From Brenneria goodwinii (GTDB taxonomy: Bacteria > Pseudomonadota > Gammaproteobacteria > Enterobacterales > Enterobacteriaceae), in contig NZ_CP014137.1 of the NCBI RefSeq assembly GCF_002291445.1, positions 4,712,001-4,776,000 of the forward strand: 64,000 bases of DNA, read 5' to 3'. A program made the position numbers and the translations under genes. Positions 8,090-16,440 of the stretch are shown piece after piece (the first letter of the stretch is position 1; every line of letters starts with the position of its first letter). Below the pieces are notes generated by a model. The model saw only the letters and a list, made by a program, of their open reading frames with translations, had not been told where the DNA came from and ran no database searches.

Positions 8090-8432
8090 AGCCAATCTCC
8101 ACTAGTTCTTTACGCATGATCAGCTCTGTAATCTTTTCATCTGAAAGGCTGGAATAATGTTTTGCCAATTCTCGGAAGCTCGCTAATTCGCGATCGGCAA
8201 TGTTTGCCATGTCCTGTTTGGCGTAGAGGAAAGTATAGAACCAATGTTCCCTGCCTTTAGCCAATATGATGGCGCGATCGCGATTCCGGTTAAGGCGTTT
8301 TTTATAGACTCCGCCGCCAAGGTCGCTTGCTTTTCCTTGCACGATGGCTTCAATAGCCTGGCATAGCTCGCTATCTTTGATTGAATGAGATTTAGCTGCT
8401 TTAGTAAACCATTTGGTTTTGAATACGCGCAT
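8073..8432 (-). CDS. RelE/HigB-like toxin
   Basis: This 119-residue basic protein belongs to the RelE-like toxin family PF06296. Recognisable features are the start MRVFKTKWFTKAAK, the LGGGVYKKRLNRNRDRA block, the WFYTFLYAKQDMANI strand-helix and the conserved end LSDEKITELI. Relatives cleave mRNA at the ribosome or inhibit growth in other ways; activity here is inferred. An AGGATG ribosome site lies about ten bases upstream of the ATG. It is the first gene of the pair and is probably repressed by the antitoxin-toxin complex. Confidence 0.85.
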   Translation of the reverse strand: MRVFKTKWFTKAAKSHSIKDSELCQAIEAIVQGKASDLGGGVYKKRLNRNRDRAIILAKGREHWFYTFLYAKQDMANIADRELASFRELAKHYSSLSDEKITELIMRKELVEIGYDHKK

Positions 8433-8460
8433 TAGGCAGACATCCTGTTACCCTTAACTA

Positions 8461-8475
8461 TAGCACTTGGTGCTA
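8461..8475. promoter_or_regulatory. Palindromic operator of the toxin-antitoxin pair
   Basis: TAGCACTTGGTGCTA is a perfect inverted repeat with 6-bp arms and a 3-bp centre, 29 bp upstream of the toxin start. The size and position suit autoregulation by an Xre-type antitoxin dimer. Confidence 0.6.
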
Positions 8476-8550
8476 CATTACCTTTTTTCTACTCCAGATC
8501 CAATCTGTTTGAATATCTGCCAAAGGTTTTGCCATCGCAATAATCACCGC

Positions 8551-8592
8551 AATGAGTTTGATGACAAACCTTCCCAAACCCGTCATTCCCGC
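8551..8592 (+). repeat. 42 bp dispersed repeat, copy 1
   Basis: The 42 bases from AATGAGTTTG to TCATTCCCGC recur in reverse orientation at 56252-56293 with one mismatch. Here the GTCATTCCCGC end is followed after a few bases by its own complement GCGGGAATGAC (8601-8611), which makes a hairpin. It lies in the 350 bp gap between the toxin gene and tex. Confidence 0.75.
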
Positions 8593-8735
8593 CTACTACT
8601 GCGGGAATGACAGCGCTGGGGCCGTGAAGGATGGCAGGGGTATATTAGGGGCTTTGTCATCAGTCTGAATCTTTTATCAAAGATTGATCTATGCCTGAAC
8701 TCCTGAAATAGTCAGCCCGAGACTAGGCTAATGCC

Positions 8736-8776
8736 GCAGCGTGCACGGCGTAAATCCTGACCGCCATGCACGCTGC
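8736..8776. repeat. Inverted repeat downstream of tex
   Basis: GCAGCGTGCACGGCG and CGCCATGCACGCTGC form a 15-bp stem with one mismatched pair around an ~11-base loop, just after the tex stop codon on the minus strand. There is no T-run, so it is a weak terminator or an mRNA-stabilising structure. The rest of the 8433-8785 gap holds no gene I can support. Confidence 0.5.
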
Positions 8777-8785
8777 GATACAGAT

Positions 8786-11110
8786 TCAGCGCTTTTTGAA
8801 CGCCGCGGCCAGCGCGTCGCTCATGGCGCTGTTGCCCGCCGCCGGGGAACTGGCCGGACGGGGGCGGGACTTGCCTGCCGGACGATTGGCCGGCGCGTTG
8901 CCCTCGCGAGCGCCGCCGCGGCGCGTGGCGGTGTCGCCCGGTTGTTCGTCCAGCCGCATGGTCAGCGCAATGCGCTTACGTTGCAGGTCGACCTCCATCA
9001 CTTTCACCTTCACGATATCCCCGGCTTTCACCACCTTGTGCGGATCGTCGACAAAGCGATCGGCCAGCGAAGAGATATGCACCAGTCCGTCCTGATGGAC
9101 GCCGATATCGACAAAGGCGCCGAAGTTGGTGACGTTGGTTACCGCGCCTTCCAGGATCATGCCCGGCACCAGATCGTTCAGCGTTTCCACGCCGTCGGCG
9201 AAGCTGGCGGTTTTGAACTCCGGCCGCGGATCGCGTCCTGGTTTCTCCAGCTCTTTGATAATGTCGGTCACCGTCGGAACGCCAAAGCGCTCATCGGTAA
9301 AGTCCGCGGCTTTCAGGTTACGCAGTGCGCCGGGGTTGCCCATCAATTCCTGTAGCGCCTGCTCCGTGGCGGCCAAAATACGTTCTACCACCGGATAGGC
9401 TTCCGGGTGAACGGTAGAGGCATCCAGCGGGTTATCCCCGTGGTTGATGCGCAGAAAACCGGCGCACTGTTCAAAGGCTTTCGGCCCTAGCCGGCTGACT
9501 TTCAGCAACTGTTCCCGGCTGCGGAAACGGCCGTTTTCGTCGCGCCAGGACACAATATTCTGTGCCATCATCCGCGTTAAGCCCGCCACGCGGGTCAGCA
9601 GCGCAACCGATGCCGTATTCAGATCGACGCCGACGGCGTTCACGCAGTCTTCCACCACCGCGTCCAGTTTTTTCGCCAGCAGGCTCTGGCTGACGTCATG
9701 CTGATACTGACCGACGCCGATGGATTTCGGGTCGATTTTCACTAGCTCGGCCAACGGATCCTGCAGGCGGCGGGCGATGGAAACCGCGCCACGCAGGGAA
9801 ACGTCCAGATCGGGAAATTCCTGCGCAGCCAGTTCCGACGCCGAATACACCGACGCGCCGGCTTCGCTGACGATCACCTTCTGCGCTTTAACGTCGGGGA
9901 ACTGTTTTTGCGTGTCCAGGAAGAAACGTTCGGTTTCGCGCGACGCGGTGCCGTTGCCGATCGCCACCAGTTCAACCTGATGTTTGATGCACAAGGCGGC
10001 CACGATGGCCGCCGCTTTGGCCGCCTGGCCGGTATGGGGATAAATCGTGTCGGTGGCGACCAGCTTTCCGGTGGCGTCTACCACCGCCACTTTCACCCCG
10101 GTGCGTAAGCCCGGATCCAGCCCCATGGTGGCGCGCATGCCGGCCGGGGCCGCCATCAGCAGATCGTGCATATTACGGGCGAACACGTTGATCGCCTCGT
10201 CTTCCGCTTTTTCACGCACGCTGCCCATCAGCTCGGTTTCAAGGTGCAGCAGGATTTTAATGCGCCAGGTCCAGTTGATGACCGCCCGCCGCCAACCGTC
10301 CGCCGCCGCATTACCCAGGCGCAGATTCAGGTGGTCGATAATAATTTGCTCGCAGTGGCTTTCACGCGGCGCTTCTTCAAATTGCGGATCGGCATTCAGC
10401 GACAGTTGCAATACCCCTTCGTTGCGGCCGCGAAACATGGCCAGCGCACGGTGGGAGGGCACCTGGGAAATGGGTTCATGGTGGTCGAAATAGTCGCGGA
10501 ATTTGGCGCCTTCATCCTCTTTGCCTTCCACCACGCGGGCAACCAGGTGCGCATTTTTCCACAGATATTGACGAACTTTTGCCAGCAGCGTGGCGTCTTC
10601 GGCAAAACGCTCCATCAGAATATAACGCGCGCCATCCAGCGCGGCCTTCACATCCGCCACGCCGTTGTCGGCATTGACGTAAGTCTGCGCCGCCTGTTCC
10701 GGCTCCTGGCCGGGATCCTGCCATAGACTGTCCGCCAGCGGTTCCAGTCCCGCTTCAATCGCAATTTGCCCGCGGGTACGGCGTTTGGGCTTGTAAGGCA
10801 GGTAGAGATCTTCCAACTCGGTTTTGCTCAGCGTGCCGTTAATGGCCTTGGCGAGCGGCTCGGTCAGTTTTCCCTGTTCGTCGATAGATTTCAGAATTGT
10901 CTGGCGCCGATCTTCCAGTTCACGCAGGTAACTCAGGCGGGTTTCCAACTGACGCAGTTGGGTGTCGTCCAGCCCGCCGGTTACTTCTTTACGGTAACGT
11001 GCGATAAAAGGGACGGTGTTTCCTTCGTCCAGCAAGCGGATAGCGGCGTCCACCTGCTCCGTTCTGGCCTGCAATTCGCTGGCGATAATCTGGCTTAATG
11101 AATCATTCAT
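8786..11110 (-). CDS. tex: RNA-binding transcription accessory protein Tex
   Basis: The 774-residue protein is collinear with E. coli Tex (YhgF, 773 residues). It has an N-terminal helical region, a YqgF/RNase H-like core (GLDPGLRTGVKVAVVD, SEAGASVYSASELA), helix-hairpin-helix elements (GVDLNTASVALLTRVAGL) and a C-terminal S1 domain (GMILEGAVTNVTNFGAFVDIG). It ends in a basic, low-complexity tail. Tex binds nucleic acid and affects transcription and RNA turnover. The ATG at 11110 (MNDSLSQIIA) matches the family; the 8-codon extension upstream does not. In E. coli it lies beside greB and ompR, whereas here several genes separate them. Confidence 0.96.
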   Translation of the reverse strand: MNDSLSQIIASELQARTEQVDAAIRLLDEGNTVPFIARYRKEVTGGLDDTQLRQLETRLSYLRELEDRRQTILKSIDEQGKLTEPLAKAINGTLSKTELEDLYLPYKPKRRTRGQIAIEAGLEPLADSLWQDPGQEPEQAAQTYVNADNGVADVKAALDGARYILMERFAEDATLLAKVRQYLWKNAHLVARVVEGKEDEGAKFRDYFDHHEPISQVPSHRALAMFRGRNEGVLQLSLNADPQFEEAPRESHCEQIIIDHLNLRLGNAAADGWRRAVINWTWRIKILLHLETELMGSVREKAEDEAINVFARNMHDLLMAAPAGMRATMGLDPGLRTGVKVAVVDATGKLVATDTIYPHTGQAAKAAAIVAALCIKHQVELVAIGNGTASRETERFFLDTQKQFPDVKAQKVIVSEAGASVYSASELAAQEFPDLDVSLRGAVSIARRLQDPLAELVKIDPKSIGVGQYQHDVSQSLLAKKLDAVVEDCVNAVGVDLNTASVALLTRVAGLTRMMAQNIVSWRDENGRFRSREQLLKVSRLGPKAFEQCAGFLRINHGDNPLDASTVHPEAYPVVERILAATEQALQELMGNPGALRNLKAADFTDERFGVPTVTDIIKELEKPGRDPRPEFKTASFADGVETLNDLVPGMILEGAVTNVTNFGAFVDIGVHQDGLVHISSLADRFVDDPHKVVKAGDIVKVKVMEVDLQRKRIALTMRLDEQPGDTATRRGGAREGNAPANRPAGKSRPRPASSPAAGNSAMSDALAAAFKKR

Positions 11111-11299
11111 AGGTCTGATATCGATGGTCATCAATTAATGGATTAAACAACTGGATGACAGTTATACGGATTGACGGCGGAAAATACCAGCCGTACCCGC
11201 TTGAGAAAAAGGGGGATAGCGTTCCCACAAGGAGGCCCTCTTGTGGTAGCTTCAAAGACTCGGCGCTTCAAATTGGCGGCGGGTAGGGTAAATTTTATA

Positions 11300-11425
11300 C
11301 CCAATAGATTTCGAGTTGCGGGAAGGCGGCAACCGAGTGAATCCCCAGGAGCTTACTGAAGTAAGTGACTGGGGTGAATGAGGGCAGCCAACGCACCTGC
11401 AACTTGAAAGATGACGGGTATATCT
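11300..11425. repeat. Best-preserved copy of the ~130 bp imperfect palindromic repeat
   Basis: The ends ATACCC...TTTCGAGTTGC and GCAACTTGAAAGATGACGGGTAT are imperfect complements, and CTTACTGAAGTAAG forms a central palindrome. Related copies lie near 905, 18318, 30605 and 42890. It fills much of the tex/citrate-synthase gap (11111-11574). No other feature was recognised there except AT-rich promoter-like sequence from 11430. Confidence 0.75.
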
Positions 11426-11574
11426 GAATCAATATTACGTAAGATTATTATAACCACGCATCCTTTTTAGCGTATTAAATAAACAGTAGAGTTGTTCAAC
11501 GACAGGGTATGACGGTTGCCGCCCCTGGCGAAAGATAACAACCACGATGACTTATTCGGTCAGGAGAGATAGCA

Positions 11575-12858
11575 ATGACAGTAAGAAAGTCCACCCTGAT
11601 AATAGACGGGCAGGAAGATGTCACGCTGGATATTCGTTCGGGGGTGATGGGGAAAAATGGCGTGGATATCCGTCCGTTAGGCGAACAAGGGTTATGCAGC
11701 TACGATCCCGGATTTGCCAATACGGCCGGGTGTGAATCGGCCATTACCTACATTGACGCGGCCAACAGCGTGTTGCTGCACCGAGGCTTTCCTGTCGAAC
11801 AACTGGCGGATAAATGTGATTTCACCGAAGTCTGTTTTATCCTTCTGTATGGCAACGCGCCTTCGCAGGAAGAGTACGCCAAATTCGCCAATACCATTAC
11901 CCGCCATACCCTGGTCCACGAGCAGATTAGCCGGATGTTCAGCGGTTTTCGCCGCGATGCCCATCCGATGGCGCTGATGTGCGGGGTCGTTGGGGCTTTG
12001 GCCTCGTTCTACCATGATGTGCTGGATATTGATAACGCGGAACACCGTGAGCTGGCGGCGGTCCGGCTGCTGTCGAAAATGCCGACGCTGGCGGCGATGA
12101 GCTACAAATACTCTGTCGAACAGCCTGCCGTTTATCCGCGCAATTCGCTTTCCTATACCGGCAATTTCCTGCATATGCTGTTTTCCATTCCGGCGGAAAA
12201 ATATGAAGTGAATCCGGTGCTGGAAAGCGCGATGAACCAAATCCTGATTTTGCATGCCGACCACGGCCAGTGTCCGTCCACCATGGCGGTCCGCGCTTCC
12301 GGCTCATCCGGCGCCAATCCGTTCGCCTGCATCGCCGCGGGGCTGGCCTCAATGTGGGGGCCGTTGCATGGCGGCGCGAACGAAGCCTGTATGCGCATGC
12401 TGGAAGAGATCAAAACGGTGGATCGTATTCCCGAATTTGTGCGCCAGGCAAAAGATCGGCGCAATTCGCTGCGGCTGATGGGATTCGGCAACTCTGTCTA
12501 TCACCATTTTGATCCGCGCGCCGCCATTCTGCGTAAAACCTGTTATGACGTACTCAGTGAACTGGGGATGGAAGACAGCCTGCTGCAGGTTGCTATCGAA
12601 CTGGAACATATCGCCATCACCGATCCTTACTTCCTGGAAAATAAACTGTATCCCAGCGCCGATTTTTACACCGCGGTCATTCTCAAAGCGATGGGGCTGC
12701 CGTCATCCATGTTTACCGTGATTTCCGCCGTTGGCCGTACGGTGGGATGGATCGCCCACTGGAATGAAATGCATGATCAAGAGCTAAAAATTTATCGCCC
12801 GACTCAGATTTATACCGGCCAGCCGCGCCGCGATTATGTTTCCCGGTTGGATAAATAA
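11575..12858 (+). CDS. Citrate synthase paralogue with altered active site
   Basis: The 427 residues align without gaps to E. coli GltA. The catalytic Asp (PSADFYTA), the first active-site His (GPLHGGANEA) and the arginines in DPRA and GRTVGW are kept. The oxaloacetate-binding His-Arg pair in GFGHRVY is replaced (GFGNSVY), and the region HADHEQNAS reads HADHGQCPS. The NADH-linked cysteine of GltA (STPCEPYEV) is alanine (SIPAEKYEV). The normal gltA lies beside the sdh operon in enterics, so this is probably a second, diverged enzyme with changed substrate, kinetics or regulation. A GGAGAGATAGCA ribosome site precedes the ATG. It is convergent with poxB. Confidence 0.85.
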   Translation: MTVRKSTLIIDGQEDVTLDIRSGVMGKNGVDIRPLGEQGLCSYDPGFANTAGCESAITYIDAANSVLLHRGFPVEQLADKCDFTEVCFILLYGNAPSQEEYAKFANTITRHTLVHEQISRMFSGFRRDAHPMALMCGVVGALASFYHDVLDIDNAEHRELAAVRLLSKMPTLAAMSYKYSVEQPAVYPRNSLSYTGNFLHMLFSIPAEKYEVNPVLESAMNQILILHADHGQCPSTMAVRASGSSGANPFACIAAGLASMWGPLHGGANEACMRMLEEIKTVDRIPEFVRQAKDRRNSLRLMGFGNSVYHHFDPRAAILRKTCYDVLSELGMEDSLLQVAIELEHIAITDPYFLENKLYPSADFYTAVILKAMGLPSSMFTVISAVGRTVGWIAHWNEMHDQELKIYRPTQIYTGQPRRDYVSRLDK

Positions 12859-12907
12859 CGCAGGCGCGTAATTGATGTCCTGACTCGTTGAGTTATGCGC
12901 TGTACCG

Positions 12908-12926
12908 GGCGCCGCCGAGCGGCGCC
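12908..12926. terminator. GC-rich hairpin between convergent genes
   Basis: GGCGCCGC and GCGGCGCC form a perfect 8-bp stem around CGA, between the stops of the citrate synthase paralogue and poxB. It could terminate both transcripts, although neither strand has a T-run. Confidence 0.4.
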
Positions 12927-12935
12927 GCTACGGCG

Positions 12936-14657
12936 TTAACGCAGCCAGTTGGTTTTTGCCAACTCAATCACTTCATCGCCGCGTCCGTTGATAATGGCGC
13001 GCAGCATGTAAAGACTAAAGCCTTTTGCCTGATCCAGTTTGATTTGCGGCGGCATCGCCAGCTCCGAGGTGGCGGTGATGACGTCGAGCAAAACCGGGCC
13101 GTCGTAGGCAAACGCCTCTTCCAGCGCGGCGTTTAGCTCAGAGGCTTTCTCCACGCGAATGCCCTTGACGCCGCAGGCGCTGGCAATAGCGGCAAAGTTG
13201 GGATTTTCCAATTCGGTGCCGTCCGTCAGGTAACCGCCGGCTTTCATTTCCATGGCGACGAATCCCAGCACGCTATTATTAAAGACGACGATTTTTACCG
13301 GCAGCTTGAGCTGGGCGATAGACAGAAAATCGCCCATCAGCATACTGAACCCGCCGTCGCCGCTCATCGAAATGACCTGGCGTTGACGATCGATCGCTTG
13401 CGCGCCCAGCGCCTGCGGCATCGCATTGGCCATCGAGCCGTGGCTGAATGAGCCGATCAGGCGGCGTTGGCCGTTCATTTTCAGATAGCGTGCGGCCCAT
13501 ACGGTCGGCGTACCCACGTCACAGGTGAAGATGGCGTCCTCACTGGCATAGTGGCTGATCTGCTGCGCCAGATACTGCGGGTGGATTGCCTGCTTATCAT
13601 TGGCCGTTGCCAGAGCGTCGAGCTCTTTACGCGCATCGGTGTAGTGTTCCAACGCTTTGTCGAGAAAATCGCGCTTGGTTTTCACCGTTAAGCGCGGCAG
13701 CAGCGCGGTCAGCGTGGATTTAATATCGCCAATCAGCGCCATGTCGACATGGCAGTGCGAACCGAGGCTGCCGGGATTGATATCGATTTGAATGATGGTG
13801 GCGTCGGCGGGGTAGAACGCGCGGTAAGGGAATTGCGTGCCCAGCAGCACCAGCGTATCGGCGCTCATCATCGCATGGTAGCCGGATGAGAAGCCGATCA
13901 GACCGGTCATGCCGACGCTGTACGGGTTGTCATATTCGATATGTTCTTTGCCGCGCAGCGCGTGTACCACCGGCGCCTTCAGCGCGGCGGCCAATTGCAC
14001 TACTTCATCATGCGCGCCGGCACAGCCGCTACCGCACATCAGCGTGATATTTTTGGCCTCGTTCAACAGGTCGGCCAGTTTGCCCATTTCGCTTTCGTTT
14101 GGCTGGACGATGGGGAGCTGCGGCGGATACCAGTCTGATGTCGCCTCTTCCGGCGCGGGTTTTAGCGCCACATCGCCCGGCAATACCACGACGGAAACGC
14201 CGCGATTGAGGATCGCTTTGCGCATCGCGATGCCCAACACCTGCGGCAGCTGCTCAGGATTGGAAACCAGCTCGCAGTAGTGGCTGCATTCACGAAATAG
14301 CTCCTGCGGGTGGGTTTCCTGGAAATAGTTGCTGCCGATTTCACTGGAAGGAATATGCGCCGCGATAGCAAGGACCGGCACGTGGTTGCGGTGACAATCA
14401 AACAGACCGTTAATCAAATGCAGGTTGCCGGGGCCGCATGAACCGGCGCAAACCGCCAATTCGCCGCTAATCTGCGCTTCGGCGCCGGCGGCGAATGCGG
14501 CCACCTCTTCATGACGTGTCGGCATCCATTCGATGGTGCCCATACGATTCAGACTATCGCTCAACCCATTCAGTGAATCCCCGGTTACGCCCCAAATGCG
14601 TTTTACGCCGGCGCTTTCCAACGTTTTGGCTACTAAAGCGGCAACGGATTGTTTCAT
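12936..14657 (-). CDS. poxB: Pyruvate dehydrogenase (ubiquinone) PoxB
   Basis: The 573-residue protein is a peripheral membrane, TPP- and FAD-dependent enzyme that decarboxylates pyruvate to acetate and CO2 and passes electrons to ubiquinone. The domains run in order: pyrimidine-binding (Glu in PTRHEEVAAFAAGAEA), central FAD-binding, and pyrophosphate-binding with GDGGFSMLMGDF and the asparagine of VVFNNSVLGF. A C-terminal ~20-residue helix (RGDEVIELAKTNWL) suits membrane docking. The length is nearly that of E. coli PoxB (572). AAAGGAGCG lies upstream of the ATG. In E. coli the gene is elsewhere, so its placement beside a citrate synthase paralogue is distinctive. Confidence 0.95.
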   Translation of the reverse strand: MKQSVAALVAKTLESAGVKRIWGVTGDSLNGLSDSLNRMGTIEWMPTRHEEVAAFAAGAEAQISGELAVCAGSCGPGNLHLINGLFDCHRNHVPVLAIAAHIPSSEIGSNYFQETHPQELFRECSHYCELVSNPEQLPQVLGIAMRKAILNRGVSVVVLPGDVALKPAPEEATSDWYPPQLPIVQPNESEMGKLADLLNEAKNITLMCGSGCAGAHDEVVQLAAALKAPVVHALRGKEHIEYDNPYSVGMTGLIGFSSGYHAMMSADTLVLLGTQFPYRAFYPADATIIQIDINPGSLGSHCHVDMALIGDIKSTLTALLPRLTVKTKRDFLDKALEHYTDARKELDALATANDKQAIHPQYLAQQISHYASEDAIFTCDVGTPTVWAARYLKMNGQRRLIGSFSHGSMANAMPQALGAQAIDRQRQVISMSGDGGFSMLMGDFLSIAQLKLPVKIVVFNNSVLGFVAMEMKAGGYLTDGTELENPNFAAIASACGVKGIRVEKASELNAALEEAFAYDGPVLLDVITATSELAMPPQIKLDQAKGFSLYMLRAIINGRGDEVIELAKTNWLR

Positions 14658-14869
14658 ACTCTTTCGCTCCTTTCAGATGAATGACCATTTTCCCGATTGC
14701 GAATCACTACACTGAAAAAAGCATACACGCATTACGCTAAATGAGACGGGTAAACGCGCGGTAAAATTTGTGAACCGATGTTGTTATGGCGTCTTATTAT
14801 CCGCCGTGATGGCGTTTCCAGACTGGAGAAATAATTCAGATAAGGGGAATACGACGGGATACCGCGCGG

Positions 14870-15236
14870 TCAGTGCATGGTCATGCCGCCGGTGACGTTC
14901 AGCGCCTGTCCGGTCATATATGAGGAGAGCGGGCTGGCGAGAAAGGCCACCACATTCGCCACATCCTGTGGCTGCGCCGTGCGGCCGAGGGGAATTTGCG
15001 CGCAATCTTCCGCCAGAATATCTTCGGCCGTTAGCCCTCTTAATGTTGCGCCTTCAATGCGTTCGCGCCATTTCAAGGCGGTTCGATCCCTGGCGCTGCT
15101 GGCCGGGCGCACAGCCGATATCACCGATAACGACGCGCGCGCCGGCCCGCAGGAACGTATCGCTAATCGCCAGGCCGATACCCTGCAGACCGCCGGTGAC
15201 AATGGCGGTTTTACCGCTGAAATCCAGCTGCAACAT
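14870..15236 (-). pseudogene. Short-chain dehydrogenase remnant (internal deletion and frameshift)
   Basis: The N-terminal ~37 codons (15236 downwards) encode a clear SDR start with the Rossmann glycine motif TGGLQGIG and ARVVIGDI. The frame then changes, and a C-terminal SDR segment follows: IPLGRTAQPQDVANVVAFLASPLSSYMTGQALNVTGG. About 140 codons, including the catalytic Tyr-x3-Lys, are missing and the two parts are in different frames. The intact gene would have been a ~250-residue NAD(P)H reductase, most like sorbitol or acetoin/diacetyl-type SDRs. It begins 6 bp after the luxS2 stop, so it was the last gene of that operon. Confidence 0.85.
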
Positions 15237-15241
15237 GGCGG

Positions 15242-15697
15242 TCAGGTCCGGAACGGATCGTCGCTGATGCCGGCTTCAAGCACCACTCTGGCGTACTCTT
15301 TGGCGGAAAACAGCGAGTGGTCGCGGTAGTTACCGCATTCCAGCGGCGAAACGGCGGGAACGCTATCGGCGGTCAGCACCTTTTCCAGCACGCGGGTCAG
15401 CGCGGCGGCGACGTCGCTAGGATGGCGCTCGTTCCATAGAATCAGGTAAAAACCGGTGCGGCACCCCATCGGAGAGACATCGATAATTCCCGGCAGCTCA
15501 TCGCGCAGCCAGGTTGCCAGCAGATGTTCCAGCGTATGCAGCGCCGCGGTCGGTAAGGCGTTCTGGTTCGGTTGCAGCAGGCGCAGATCATATTTTTGCA
15601 CGATGCTGCCGCGATCGTTGGTTTCCGTGCCGGCCAGGCGCACATAGGGCGCTTTGACTTTGGTGTGGTCCAACTTAAAACTTTCTACTTCAGCCAT
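15242..15697 (-). CDS. LuxS-type S-ribosylhomocysteine lyase, short form (second-type LuxS)
   Basis: The 151-residue protein is of the LuxS fold. Metal ligands His54, His58 and Cys121 (HTLEHLLA; LECGNYRDH), the catalytic Glu57 and Cys79 (SPMGCRTGF), and substrate residues Ser6, His11 and Arg39 are all present, so it should cleave S-ribosylhomocysteine to homocysteine and DPD. It is shorter than the ~171-residue enteric LuxS, and its start AEVESFKLDHTKVKAPYVR is closer to Gram-positive forms. Canonical enteric luxS lies beside gshA; this copy instead follows a methionine-type ABC transporter. I infer a recycling role. Eighty-three bp, including a hairpin, separate it from metI. Confidence 0.88.
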   Translation of the reverse strand: MAEVESFKLDHTKVKAPYVRLAGTETNDRGSIVQKYDLRLLQPNQNALPTAALHTLEHLLATWLRDELPGIIDVSPMGCRTGFYLILWNERHPSDVAAALTRVLEKVLTADSVPAVSPLECGNYRDHSLFSAKEYARVVLEAGISDDPFRT

Positions 15698-15725
15698 GAT
15701 GATAGTCCCAGTTAATGGAAATAGG

Positions 15726-15760
15726 CGGCATCGGGCTTTTCGTGAAGGAAACCGATGCCG
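15726..15760 (-). repeat. Intra-operon hairpin between metI-like and luxS2
   Basis: CGGCATCGG and CCGATGCCG are perfect 9-bp arms separated by 17 bases. With no T-run after it on the minus strand, it more likely tunes relative expression of the transporter and luxS2 than ends transcription. Confidence 0.5.
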
Positions 15761-15780
15761 GTTAACGTTCGGTCCGTCGG

Positions 15781-16440
15781 CTATTCACGGCGAATCCGGC
15801 GGGCAATATGGTTTCCCAATGATTGCAGCAGTTGCACCAGCGCGATCAGCACCAGCGCGGTGGTGACGGTGGCAAAGGTATCGAAGCGCTGATAGCCGTA
15901 GGTGATCGCCAGATCGCCAATTCCGCCGCCGCCCACGGTGCCGGCCATCGCCGTCGCGCCAATCAGGCCGATGGTCGCGGTGGTCAGCGCTAAAATCAGC
16001 GACGACAGCGCCTCCGGCAGCATGAAGTGCCAAATGGTCTGTAATGGCGTGGCGCCCATCGCTTTGGCCGCTTCGATGATGCCTTCATCGACCTCCAGCA
16101 GCGAGTTTTCCACCAGGCGGGAGATATACGGGGCGATAAAGATAATCAGCGGCACGATGGCCCCCGGCGTGCCTATCGTGGTGTTCACAATCAGCCGGGT
16201 TAACGGCAGGATGGTGATCAACAGGATAATGAACGGCAGCGAACGAATGATGTTCACCAACGGGTTCAATACGCTGTACAGCAGCGGGCTTTGCAGCAGA
16301 CCGCCGGGACGGGTGACCACCAGCAGAATGCCGAGCGGGACGCCGAACAGCGAGCCGAGCGCCAGAGAGACGCTAACCATGATCAGCGTATCGTGTAGGG
16401 CCAGGAGGAATTGATCGGCGGTTATCGCGGTTTCAAACAT
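15781..16440 (-). CDS. Methionine-type ABC transporter permease (MetI family)
   Basis: The 219-residue permease has five predicted membrane segments and the EAA loop (VDEGIIEAAKAMGATPLQTIWHFMLPEA) that couples to the ATPase. Length and sequence (MAGTVGGGGIGDLAITYGYQRFD) are typical of MetI. Its start overlaps the end of metN-like by 8 bp. In E. coli MetNIQ imports L- and D-methionine; the presence of luxS2 suggests this paralogue might handle a related sulfur compound, which is inference. Confidence 0.9.
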   Translation of the reverse strand: MFETAITADQFLLALHDTLIMVSVSLALGSLFGVPLGILLVVTRPGGLLQSPLLYSVLNPLVNIIRSLPFIILLITILPLTRLIVNTTIGTPGAIVPLIIFIAPYISRLVENSLLEVDEGIIEAAKAMGATPLQTIWHFMLPEALSSLILALTTATIGLIGATAMAGTVGGGGIGDLAITYGYQRFDTFATVTTALVLIALVQLLQSLGNHIARRIRRE

